Position numbers and translations under genes: made by a program. The notes below the pieces were generated by a model. It saw only the letters and a program-made list of their open reading frames with translations. It searched no databases and was not told the DNA's origin. This document shows, piece after piece, positions 26,816 to 34,137 of a stretch of DNA of 64,000 bases (positions within the stretch are counted from its first letter, which is position 1; every line of letters begins with the position of its first letter). The stretch lies in the NCBI RefSeq assembly GCF_030709675.1, contig NZ_JAUZQD010000010.1:248001-312000 (forward strand). The letters run 5' to 3'. This DNA is from Symbioplanes lichenis. Lineage in GTDB: Bacteria; Actinomycetota; Actinomycetes; Mycobacteriales; Micromonosporaceae.

Positions 26816-27349
26816 CTAGGGCCGGAGCAACGCCTCGCGGGCGGCGGCGAGGATGCGGTCGGAGACGTCGGTGCCCCGGGTGGCGCGGGCGAGGATCATC
26901 GCGCCGACCAGGGTGGACACGGCGGCCAGGTCACCCTCGCCGCCGGGGCCGAGAGCCCGGGCGTACGCCTCCACGCCCTCGGCGTAGGTTCGCACGGCGT
27001 CCTGCGGCCCGCGGGCCAGGTCGCCGCCGAAGCCCGCGCAGGGGCAGCCGGTCGCGGGGTGGTCCCGGTGCTGGGCCGACAGGTACCGCTCCATGTAGGC
27101 CGCGCGCGCCGCGTCGTCGCTGCCCTCGGCGGGGAGTTGCGCCTCGGTGAAAGCTTGCTGGAGGGCCTCGGTGACGAGGGCTTCCTTGGAGGCGAACTGC
27201 TTGTAGAAGCCGCCGTGGGTCAGCCCCGCCTCGGCCATCAGGTCGGCGACGCTGACCCCGGCGATGCCCCGCTCGCGGAAGAGCCGGGCGGCCGTCTCGA
27301 CGACGCGCTGCCGGTTCGCCTCGGCCTGGACCTTCGACACCCGTCCCAT
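26816..27349 (-). CDS. TetR-family transcriptional regulator
   Basis: 177 residues from ATG 27349 (MGRVSKVQAEANRQR), preferred over an upstream in-frame start because the HTH domain begins there. The HTH is GIAGVSVADLMAEAGLTHGGFYKQF. The ligand domain contains GCPCAGFGGDLAR, reminiscent of the subgroup with a conserved Cys-containing loop (NemR-like). It is divergent from the PPOX protein gene, its probable target. Its stop codon is in frame with, and 14 codons before, the truncated CobW-like gene. Confidence 0.88.
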   Translation of the reverse strand: MGRVSKVQAEANRQRVVETAARLFRERGIAGVSVADLMAEAGLTHGGFYKQFASKEALVTEALQQAFTEAQLPAEGSDDAARAAYMERYLSAQHRDHPATGCPCAGFGGDLARGPQDAVRTYAEGVEAYARALGPGGEGDLAAVSTLVGAMILARATRGTDVSDRILAAAREALLRP

Positions 27350-27435
27350 GCGCGCGAGCTTAGCCGGGGCGGGGGGTTGTATGACGAATGACATCTATCA
27401 CGTGCGGGCCCGGGGGCGTCACTAAGCTGATCACC

Positions 27436-27846
27436 ATGACTGACAAGCCCCTGCCGTCGGAGATCGCCGGCTTCCTGCGGCGGCCGAACCCCGCCGTCAT
27501 GGCCACCGTCGCCGCGGACGGCCGTCCCGTGACGGTCGCGACGTGGTACCTGCTCGAGGACGACGGGCGGATCCTGCTCAACCTCGATGCCACGCGCGCC
27601 CGGCTCAAGCACCTGCGCACCGATCCCCGGGTCTCGCTGACCGTCCTCGTCGAGGACAACTGGTACACCCACGTCAGCCTGCAGGGCCGCGTCACGGAGA
27701 TCACCGACGACGAGGACCTGAGCGACATCGACCGGCTGTCGACACTGTACGGCGGGCGGCCGTACCCGAATCGGGAAAGCCCCCGCGTGAGCGCGCGCGT
27801 CGTGATCGACCGCTGGCACGTGTGGGGTGAGCTGCCGGAGGAGTGA
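27436..27846 (+). CDS. PPOX-class (F420/FMN-dependent) oxidoreductase
   Basis: 136 residues from ATG 27436, 7 nt after a TAAGCT box (leaderless). The split-barrel flavin fold is indicated by FLRRPNPAVMATVAADGRPV, VATWYLLEDDGRILLNL and KHLRTDPRVSLTVL. Actinobacterial members often use the deazaflavin F420 to reduce quinones, biliverdin or xenobiotics; cofactor choice cannot be decided here. The divergent TetR protein probably represses it. Confidence 0.88.
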   Translation: MTDKPLPSEIAGFLRRPNPAVMATVAADGRPVTVATWYLLEDDGRILLNLDATRARLKHLRTDPRVSLTVLVEDNWYTHVSLQGRVTEITDDEDLSDIDRLSTLYGGRPYPNRESPRVSARVVIDRWHVWGELPEE

Positions 27847-28257
27847 CCGAAGCCGGCACGAGAGACGGCGCTGCCGGAGACAAGCCCGGACCGAGGCGAG
27901 ACAACCCTCGGTGAAGATCAGACAGAGCACGGCGAGGACGCCGGAGGCGCGCGCGGCGAGACTGTCGCGCAGCGGGACACCGTACGGAATCCGGGCGAGG
28001 ATCGTCTCCTGTCGGGCGGGACTGCCTTTCCGCCTTGCTGCGAACGGTGCCCGGGGGATCGGACAGCCGGTTCGCGATTTCCGTTCCAAGATCACTCGAA
28101 AGCTGTCCGTCGAAGAGGCATGGGCAATTGCCCGAATGGCCGCTTCGGCGCGGGCGGGCAAAGAGAGATCACTTCGGCCGTCACCAGGTCGCGCAATAGC
28201 CGTTTTTCATGACGAGTCACACGAATCCGGCCTTATCGGACTCGTACGGCTCCGACC
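27847..28257. other. 411-bp region without a recognisable gene
   Basis: No reading frame with convincing codon use or family resemblance is visible. The stretch is less GC-rich than its surroundings. It contains a perfect palindrome GGGCAATTGCCC (28122-28133) and a T5 run near 28203. The right end should hold the promoter of the secreted His-rich protein. I see nothing else. Confidence 0.5.
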
Positions 28258-28270
28258 AAGGAGAATGTTC

Positions 28271-28699
28271 ATGAACATGGTGAAGCGCACCCTGGCGATG
28301 GCTGGTCTGGTCGTCGCCGCCGGCGCCGCAATGGGCGTCAGCCCGGCCATGGCCTCCCCGGCGGCCTCCGCCGGCACGGCTGCGACCGAGTCGACCGCCA
28401 CGCAGCAGGCTCAGACGCCGCGGCGCAGCCGCGTCGTCCGGGTCTACCGGTCCGCCCGGGCCTGCGAGATCGCCGGCTGGCGCGGCGAGCGTCGTGACCT
28501 GTGGGACGACTACCGCTGCATCCGTCTCCGGGACAACTTCCGTTCCGCGTACGCGCTCCGCGTGTACTGGGACAGCTGGGGTCACGGCAACGGCCACAAC
28601 GGTCACGACGGTCACGACGGCCGCGACCACGACGGTCGTGGGCACGACGGTCGCGGTCACGACGGCCGTGGGCACGACGGTCGCGGCCCGCGCAAGTAA
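28271..28699 (+). CDS. Secreted protein with His/Asp/Gly-rich repeat tail
   Basis: 142 residues from ATG 28271 with AAGGAG (28258-28263) 7 nt upstream. A signal peptide (VKRTLAMAGLVVAAGAAMGV, cleavage after AMA) leads to a small basic domain with two Cys (RSARACEIAGWRGERRD, DDYRCIRLRDN). The last ~35 residues are a repeat of GHDGRGHDGR type on a 15-nt DNA period. His/Asp-rich tails often bind Zn, Ni or Cu. The function of the folded part is unknown. A strong terminator hairpin follows the gene. Confidence 0.8.
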   Translation: MNMVKRTLAMAGLVVAAGAAMGVSPAMASPAASAGTAATESTATQQAQTPRRSRVVRVYRSARACEIAGWRGERRDLWDDYRCIRLRDNFRSAYALRVYWDSWGHGNGHNGHDGHDGRDHDGRGHDGRGHDGRGHDGRGPRK

Positions 28700-28725
28700 T
28701 TGACCGCGGCAAGCTGAACACCGGC

Positions 28726-28755
28726 CGGGGGTCGCGCACACAGCGCGGCCCCCGG
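28726..28755 (+). terminator. Intrinsic terminator hairpin
   Basis: Arms CCGGGGGTCGCGC (28726-28738) and GCGCGGCCCCCGG (28743-28755) pair over 13 bp with one G-T wobble around a 4-nt loop. TCGTTCTGTG follows, moderately T-rich. It should end the transcript of the His-rich protein. Confidence 0.75.
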
Positions 28756-28797
28756 TCGTTCTGTGTGAGAGACCGCCCAACGACCTCAGGAGTTCCC

Positions 28798-29313
28798 ATG
28801 TCTCGGCGCTGCCTTGCCCTCGCCGGTGCCGTTCTCGCCGGTGGCCTGGTGGGTGCCACACCGGCGGCCGCCGCGGTGCGATACGACCCCCAGGCCAGAA
28901 CCGGATTCGTCGGCGTGACCGACATCCGCGGCGCATTCGGCTGGAGCGGCCGGACGCTGGCCGAACGGGCCGCCGGCCTCGAGTTCGACCACAACTTCTT
29001 CGCCGACGACACCTATTCCGTGACGTGCGGCGCGGGCGTCTTCCCGGTCGTGCACCATCGCGAGTTCGGCCGCTATCAGCTGAACGACACCGTCACGCGC
29101 ACCGGCGGCGGTTACGGCGGGGGCGTCGCCGGTTTCCGGCTCACCGGGCCGATCGCCGGCATCTCGGGCACCTCGGTGGCCCCCGCGGCCGGTCAGCCCT
29201 GCCCGGAGCGCCCCGGCGCCCTGATCGCCGAGGTGCGTCTGACGGCGACCACCGTCGGCTGGACGCTGAGCGTCAGCTCGGAGGGGGAGACCCGGGAGCT
29301 GCTGCGTCACTGA
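28798..29313 (+). CDS. Secreted protein of unknown function
   Basis: 171 residues from ATG 28798 with CAGGAG upstream. A signal peptide is clear (RRCLALAGAVLAGGLVGATPAAA). The mature part has a beta-rich, Gly/Thr-rich character and two Cys (YSVTCGAGVF, GQPCPERPG). Similar short secreted proteins with a GFVGVTDIRGAFGW-like opening are frequent in soil actinomycetes, without known function. It is convergent with the FCD regulator gene and overlaps its end by about 40 bp. Confidence 0.72.
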   Translation: MSRRCLALAGAVLAGGLVGATPAAAAVRYDPQARTGFVGVTDIRGAFGWSGRTLAERAAGLEFDHNFFADDTYSVTCGAGVFPVVHHREFGRYQLNDTVTRTGGGYGGGVAGFRLTGPIAGISGTSVAPAAGQPCPERPGALIAEVRLTATTVGWTLSVSSEGETRELLRH

Positions 29314-29953
29314 GTGTGCGCAGGAGCAGCCGCCCGGTCGCTTCGAGGTGGGTGCGCATGGCCGCCTCGGCCGCGGCGCCGTCGCGGGCGAGCACGGCCG
29401 ACACCAGCGGTACGTGCTCCGCGTGGATCTCCGCGAGCGTCCGCCCGCTGGCTGTCGTGGGCGGGCCGAGCAGCGCGGTGGTGCTGCGCAGGCCCGCCAC
29501 GAGCGCCGCGGTGCGGGGCTTCCCGGCCGTACGCAGCAGCAGGTCGTGCAGGGCCCGGTCGGCCGGCCAGAAATCCGGCTCGGCCGCGCCCTCCATGGTC
29601 TTCAAGGCCGCGCGGATGGCGGCGTGTTGCTCGTCACTGCCCCGCTCGGCGGCGAGCCGGGCGGCGGGCGGCTCGAGGGCCAGCCGGATGCCGAAGATCT
29701 CCTCGATGTCGTGCGCGCGCGGCGGCAGCACGCGGAAGCCCCGGTTGCGCAGGATCTCGACCAGCCCGGCCTCGGCCAGGCGCAGGAGCCCCTCGCGCAC
29801 CGGGCTGCGGGAGATGCCGAGCAGCTCCGCCAGCTGATAGACCGAGTACGTCCGGTCGGGCACGAGCTGCCCGGCGGCGACCCCGTCCCGCACGGCCTGG
29901 GCGACGGCGTCGGCGAGGGTCGGGGCCTCGGACGGCAGGACAAGCGACGGCAC
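29273..29953 (-). CDS. GntR-family regulator with FCD domain
   Basis: About 226 residues if GTG 29953 is the start; ATG 29962 lies inside the operator palindrome. The choice rests on a TAACAT -10 box exactly 7 nt before the GTG. The winged HTH is YSVYQLAELLGISRSPVREGLLRL (quoted from its two halves) and the FCD ligand domain contains IRLALEPPAARLAAE and HDLLLRTAGKP. FCD regulators sense organic acids such as lactate or glycolate with a metal ion. The divergent FAD/Fe-S dehydrogenase is the obvious target. Confidence 0.88.
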   Translation of the reverse strand: MPSLVLPSEAPTLADAVAQAVRDGVAAGQLVPDRTYSVYQLAELLGISRSPVREGLLRLAEAGLVEILRNRGFRVLPPRAHDIEEIFGIRLALEPPAARLAAERGSDEQHAAIRAALKTMEGAAEPDFWPADRALHDLLLRTAGKPRTAALVAGLRSTTALLGPPTTASGRTLAEIHAEHVPLVSAVLARDGAAAEAAMRTHLEATGRLLLRTLSDAAAPGSPPPS

Positions 29954-29955
29954 GA

Positions 29956-29967
29956 GTAACATGTTAC
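29956..29967. promoter_or_regulatory. Palindromic operator containing two opposed -10 boxes
   Basis: GTAACATGTTAC is a perfect 12-bp palindrome. On each strand it contains TAACAT (plus 29957-29962, minus 29966-29961), a TANNNT -10 box. Seven nucleotides downstream on each strand is a start codon: ATG 29970 and GTG 29953. A regulator bound here would block both leaderless promoters at once. Confidence 0.7.
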
Positions 29968-29969
29968 GC

Positions 29970-32726
29970 ATGAACGAACTGCTGGGAACGCTCGGCCGGG
30001 CCGGGCTCGAGGTGCGGTCGGATCCCGGCACCCTGGGCATGTATGCGACGGACGCCTCGCTCTACCGGATTCCGCCGCTGGCCGTGGTCCGCCCGCGCGA
30101 CGCCGCCGACGTGGCCGCCGCGCTGGCCGTCGCCCGGGAGACCGGCGTGCCGCTGACCTCGCGCGGCGCCGGCACGTCCGTGGCGGGCAACGCCGTGGGG
30201 CCCGGCATCGTGCTCGACTTCTCCCGGCACTTCAACAAGGTGCTGTCGATCGACCCCGAGGCCCGGACCGCCATCGTCGAGCCGGGCACGGTCCACGCCG
30301 TGCTCCAGAGGGCCGCCGCGCCGCACGGCATCCGCTTCGGGCCCGACCCGTCGACCCACCCGCGTTGCACGATCGGCGGCATGATCGGCAACAACGCGTG
30401 CGGGTCGCGCTCACTGGCGTACGGCCGCACCTCGGACAACGTGGTCGACCTGCAGCTGATGTCCGCCGCCGGCGAGACCTTCGTCTCGGGATCGCCCGGC
30501 GCGTGGAAGGACCGGCTGGGCGAGGTGATGAGCCCGCACCTCGCCACCGCGCGGACCGAGTTCGACCGTTTCGGGCGGCAGGTGTCCGGCTACGCCGTGC
30601 AGCATCTCCTGCCCGAGCGCTTCGACCTGACCCAGGCGCTCGTCGGCTCGGAGGGCACCCTCGCGGTCATCACCCAGGCGACCGTCAAGCTGGTCGTCGA
30701 CTCGCCGGTCCGGGTCGTCGTCGTGCTCGGCTTCCGGGACATCGTGGCGGCGGGCGAGGCGGCGCCGGCGGTGGTCGCGCACGGTCCCACCTCGTGCGAG
30801 GGGCTCGACTCCCGGCTGCTCGACGTGCTGCGCGCGCGCCGGGGTGCGGATGCTGTGCCGCCGCTGCCGCGCGGTGGGGCGTGGCTGTTCGTGGAGCTGG
30901 CCGGCGACGAGCTGGGGGAGGTGCTGTCCCGGGCGCAGCGGCTGGCGGGCGACGGCATCGCCGACGAGGCGCTCGTGGTCGAGGACCCGGCGACCCAGGC
31001 CCGGCTGTGGCGCATCCGCGAGGACGGGGCCGGGCTGGCCGGTCGGGCGCCCTCCGACAAGCCCGCGTGGCCGGGCTGGGAGGACGCCGCCGTCCCGCCG
31101 TCCCGCCTGGGCGCCTATCTGGCGCGCTTCGACGAGCTCGTCGCGTCGTACGACATGACCTCGGCGCCGTTCGGGCACTTCGGTGACGGGTGCATGCATG
31201 TGCGGCTGGACTATCCGCTGGACCAGCCGGGCGGGACGAAGGTGCTGCGCGAGTTCCTGACCGACGCGGCCAAGCTGGTGGGGGAGTTCGGCGGGTCGCT
31301 GTCCGGCGAGCACGGCGACGGCCGGGCCCGCTCCGAGCTGCTGCCGCACATGTATTCCGCGGACGCCTTGGCATTGTTCGCCGGGGTCAAGCAGGCGTTC
31401 GACCCGGACAATCTCCTCAATCCGGGTGTGCTCGTCGATCCCGATCCGGTCGACGCCGACATCCGGCCCGCCGGCCGCTTCCCCGTCAAGCACCTCGCCA
31501 TGGCGTACCCGCATGATCAGGGTGACCTGGCGCAGGCCGTGCACCGGTGCACCGGGGTGGGCAAGTGCCGCGCCGACAACTCGGCGGCCGGCGGCGTGAT
31601 GTGCCCGTCGTTCCTCGCCACGCGGGAGGAAAAGGACTCGACGCGTGGGCGCGCCCGGGTGCTTCAGGAGGTGGTGCGGGGCGAGCTGTCCTTCGCGCAC
31701 CCGTCCGTGCACGACGCGATGGACCTGTGCCTGGCCTGCAAGGGCTGCGCGTCGGACTGCCCGACCGGCATCGACATGGCGACGTACAAGTCCGAGGTGC
31801 TGCACCAGACGTACAGCGGCAAGGTGCGGCCTCGCTCGCACTACTCGCTGGGGAAGCTGCCGTTCTGGGCGCGGCTGGCCGGGTGGACGCCGCGGCTCGC
31901 CAATGCGGCGACGCGCCTGCCCGGTTTGCGTTCGCTCGCGTTGTGGCTGGCCGGGGTGGACAAGCGACGGTCGGTGCCGGCCTTCGCGCGCAAGCCGTTC
32001 CGCCGGACGTTCCGGGCTCGGCCTTCGGCTTTGAAACCCGTCGTGCTCTTCGCCGACTCGTTCTCCGACGCGTTCTCGCCCGAGGTCGCGGAGGCCACCG
32101 TCCGGGTCCTGCGCGCGGCCGGCTACGAGCCGCGCCTGCCGTCGGGGTCGGTCTGCTGCGGCCTGACGTGGATCACGACCGGTCAGCTCGACGCGGCCAG
32201 GAAGATTCTCGCGCGTACGGTCTCAGCGCTGGCCGCGGACGCGCACGCGGGCATTCCGATCGTCGGCATCGAGCCCTCGTGCACCGCGGTGTTGCGCTCC
32301 GACATCCACGAGCTGCTGCCGGGCTCCGCCGACGCTCTTGCCGTGGCCGGATCCGTGCACACCCTCGCCGAACTGCTCGCGTCGACACCCGGCTGGACGC
32401 CGCCCGACCTCTCCGGCGTCGAAGTGGTCGCGCAGCCGCACTGCCACCACCACGCCGTCCTGGGCTGGAAGACCGACGCCGACCTGCTCGCCTCGACCGG
32501 CGCCACGGTCAAGCGGCTCGCCGGCTGCTGCGGGCTGGCCGGCAACTTCGGCGTGGAGATCGGCCACTACGAGGTGTCCGTCGCGGTGGCCGGGCAGAAC
32601 CTGTTGCCGGCCCTCGACGCGGCCCCGGACGCGGTGGTCCTGGCCGACGGCTTCTCCTGCCGCACCCAGGTGGCCGACCTGCGCGAACGCCCGGCCGTCC
32701 ACCTGGCCCAGCTGCTCGACCGCTGA
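29970..32726 (+). CDS. FAD-linked D-2-hydroxyacid (D-lactate type) dehydrogenase with Fe-S and CCG domains
   Basis: 918 residues from ATG 29970. The N-terminal half is a VAO-type FAD domain (TSRGAGTSVAGNAVGPGIVL, HPRCTIGGMIGNNACGSRS) with the FAD-oxidase C domain (GHFGDGCMHVRLDYPL, SGEHGDGRARSELLPHMY). Two ferredoxin-like cluster motifs follow (CTGVGKCR, then CLACKGCASDCPTG). Two CCG cysteine-rich repeats end the protein (SVCCGLTW, LAGCCGLAGNFG). This is the single-chain equivalent of GlcD plus GlcF or Dld plus an Fe-S subunit, passing electrons from D-lactate or a similar hydroxy acid to quinone at the membrane. It is probably induced by its substrate through the divergent FCD regulator. Confidence 0.9.
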   Translation: MNELLGTLGRAGLEVRSDPGTLGMYATDASLYRIPPLAVVRPRDAADVAAALAVARETGVPLTSRGAGTSVAGNAVGPGIVLDFSRHFNKVLSIDPEARTAIVEPGTVHAVLQRAAAPHGIRFGPDPSTHPRCTIGGMIGNNACGSRSLAYGRTSDNVVDLQLMSAAGETFVSGSPGAWKDRLGEVMSPHLATARTEFDRFGRQVSGYAVQHLLPERFDLTQALVGSEGTLAVITQATVKLVVDSPVRVVVVLGFRDIVAAGEAAPAVVAHGPTSCEGLDSRLLDVLRARRGADAVPPLPRGGAWLFVELAGDELGEVLSRAQRLAGDGIADEALVVEDPATQARLWRIREDGAGLAGRAPSDKPAWPGWEDAAVPPSRLGAYLARFDELVASYDMTSAPFGHFGDGCMHVRLDYPLDQPGGTKVLREFLTDAAKLVGEFGGSLSGEHGDGRARSELLPHMYSADALALFAGVKQAFDPDNLLNPGVLVDPDPVDADIRPAGRFPVKHLAMAYPHDQGDLAQAVHRCTGVGKCRADNSAAGGVMCPSFLATREEKDSTRGRARVLQEVVRGELSFAHPSVHDAMDLCLACKGCASDCPTGIDMATYKSEVLHQTYSGKVRPRSHYSLGKLPFWARLAGWTPRLANAATRLPGLRSLALWLAGVDKRRSVPAFARKPFRRTFRARPSALKPVVLFADSFSDAFSPEVAEATVRVLRAAGYEPRLPSGSVCCGLTWITTGQLDAARKILARTVSALAADAHAGIPIVGIEPSCTAVLRSDIHELLPGSADALAVAGSVHTLAELLASTPGWTPPDLSGVEVVAQPHCHHHAVLGWKTDADLLASTGATVKRLAGCCGLAGNFGVEIGHYEVSVAVAGQNLLPALDAAPDAVVLADGFSCRTQVADLRERPAVHLAQLLDR

Positions 32727-32905
32727 CGCCGCCGCCCCCTGGACTCGGCTGGTCACCGGCGGCCGGACCACGCCGTCAACGAGGACGCCGGCGCCGGTGA
32801 CACTTGCCCCGTGCATCGTTGTCGTTGATCCTTGACGGAGAAATTGTCCACCGCCGATGGTGACAGGGATCGCGGTTGGATCAGCTGCGTCGTCCCTGGT
32901 GTGCG

Positions 32906-32934
32906 TTGACTATCCTCGACCCATATCGTGGATA
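32906..32934 (+). promoter_or_regulatory. Putative promoter of the GAF-protein gene
   Basis: TTGACT (32906-32911), a 17-bp spacer and TGGATA (32929-32934) form a plausible sigma-A type promoter in an A+T-richer stretch. If real, translation cannot start at GTG 32928 and the in-frame TTG 32967 after a G-rich stretch is more likely. Confidence 0.45.
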
Positions 32935-33821
32935 GAAGCGGGATCGACGACGGGGGTGGTGGGCCATTGTTTCTCTCGATCTTGCGGACACGCCGCGAGG
33001 ACATCACTCTGTTCTTGTCGCGACTGGTTCCCTTCGCGCCGCTGTTCGTCTTGTCGGTGGCGGCGGTTCCGCCGAGTTCCGTACGCATATATGCTGCCCT
33101 CGGGACTCTGCTGGCCGCCTTCTTGGCGGCAATTCGGGTGATCAATGATCACGTGCAGTTCGCGCGTCAACGCCGTCGTCAGGCGTCCATGTGGACAGCG
33201 CTGCAGGGCTTCATGACGATCACTGCGCTGGTCGCGAAGGACCATGCCTCGTCGAGTCATGAGACCCTGCACAAGCAGCTCAATCGCATCGCTCTGGAGT
33301 CAGCGCAGCGGGCCGGCATGCGGCGGACGGGTTCGGGCGGCAGCACGCTGCGCATCGTCTTCTACCTGTTGCTGCGAGCCGATGGAGCCGCCTCGAAGGA
33401 CATGGCCTCTCCGGCGCGGGAGCTGCGTCGATATCAGTGGCGTGGCTACAAGAACGGGAAAGAGCCGTTGAGATCGCTGATCGCCGAAAAGTCCGAACAT
33501 GCGAAACAGCTCTTCGGCGTGGCGCTCGACGGCGAATCGGATCCGCTGTTCCATGACGGGCCGGGAGATGACGGAACATCTGTCGCCTCCCTCACAGTTC
33601 CGGTGCGGCACGCGGAGTTGGTGTGGGGCGTACTGAGAGTTGAGTCGGATGACCACAACGTATTCACCGCCACCGACAGCATCTATTTGACCTTGATTGC
33701 GTCAGGGTTGGCACAGTCACTGACACTTCTCGGCGATGACGCCCATGCCCTGTTGAATTACAGTGAAGGTTCGGACTCTGCCGCTGAGCGCAGTGATGAT
33801 GGGGGTTCCGGCGATGAGTGA
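32928..33821 (+). CDS. Membrane protein with C-terminal GAF-like sensor domain
   Basis: Up to 297 residues; the start is uncertain (GTG 32928 or TTG 32967). Two TM helices near the N-terminus (RLVPFAPLFVLSVAAV, then ALGTLLAAFLAAIRVI) are followed by a region that reads as a GAF domain (ASMWTALQGFMTITALVA, RIVFYLLLRADGAASKD, SLTVPVRHAELVWGVLRVES). GAF domains bind small ligands or sense redox state. The gene overlaps the next by 8 bp and faces the WD40-KAP gene convergently. Codon choice looks less GC-biased than in the flanking genes, which fits acquired DNA. The role is unknown; sensing for the NTPase neighbour is a hypothesis. Confidence 0.7.
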   Translation: MDRSGIDDGGGGPLFLSILRTRREDITLFLSRLVPFAPLFVLSVAAVPPSSVRIYAALGTLLAAFLAAIRVINDHVQFARQRRRQASMWTALQGFMTITALVAKDHASSSHETLHKQLNRIALESAQRAGMRRTGSGGSTLRIVFYLLLRADGAASKDMASPARELRRYQWRGYKNGKEPLRSLIAEKSEHAKQLFGVALDGESDPLFHDGPGDDGTSVASLTVPVRHAELVWGVLRVESDDHNVFTATDSIYLTLIASGLAQSLTLLGDDAHALLNYSEGSDSAAERSDDGGSGDE

Positions 33822-34137
33822 TGTCCGACATCTGTCCATGGATGCCGCGTCCGCGTCGGCGCGAGCGAATTCGCAACCCTGGGAGCTGGGCCGGCGCTAC
33901 ATGAGAGGGGAGCTGGACGCTGCGGCGTTCCTGGACCAGTCGTCACGGGCGTTGCCGGTCCGCCTGGATCTTGCCCGGGCGATCTCCGCTTTCATCGGCT
34001 TATTCGTCGCGATCTCCTACGCGGTGCTGGCGGTCTATCTGTTGTGGGAGAGCAGGCCGACACCTGCCGCCTTCAGCCTCGGTGGAGCGGTGGCTGTCAC
34101 TGCTGTCTCGGTAACCCGATGGCGGAGAACACGCTGA
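33814..34137 (+). CDS. Small two-TM protein coupled to the GAF protein
   Basis: 107 residues from ATG 33814, which overlaps the GAF gene stop (translational coupling). The N-terminal ~50 residues are soluble (QPWELGRRYMRGELDAAAFL), and then two TM helices follow (about 54-77 and 83-100). Its TGA (34135-34137) directly abuts the complementary stop codon of the convergent WD40-KAP gene with no gap. I recognise no family. Confidence 0.65.
   Translation: MSDVRHLSMDAASASARANSQPWELGRRYMRGELDAAAFLDQSSRALPVRLDLARAISAFIGLFVAISYAVLAVYLLWESRPTPAAFSLGGAVAVTAVSVTRWRRTR

Noticed and set aside
28122-28133. Palindrome GGGCAATTGCCC as a regulator site
   Set aside because: It is a single copy about 150 bp from the nearest start codon, with no matching regulator. 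It is recorded only as part of the intergenic region.
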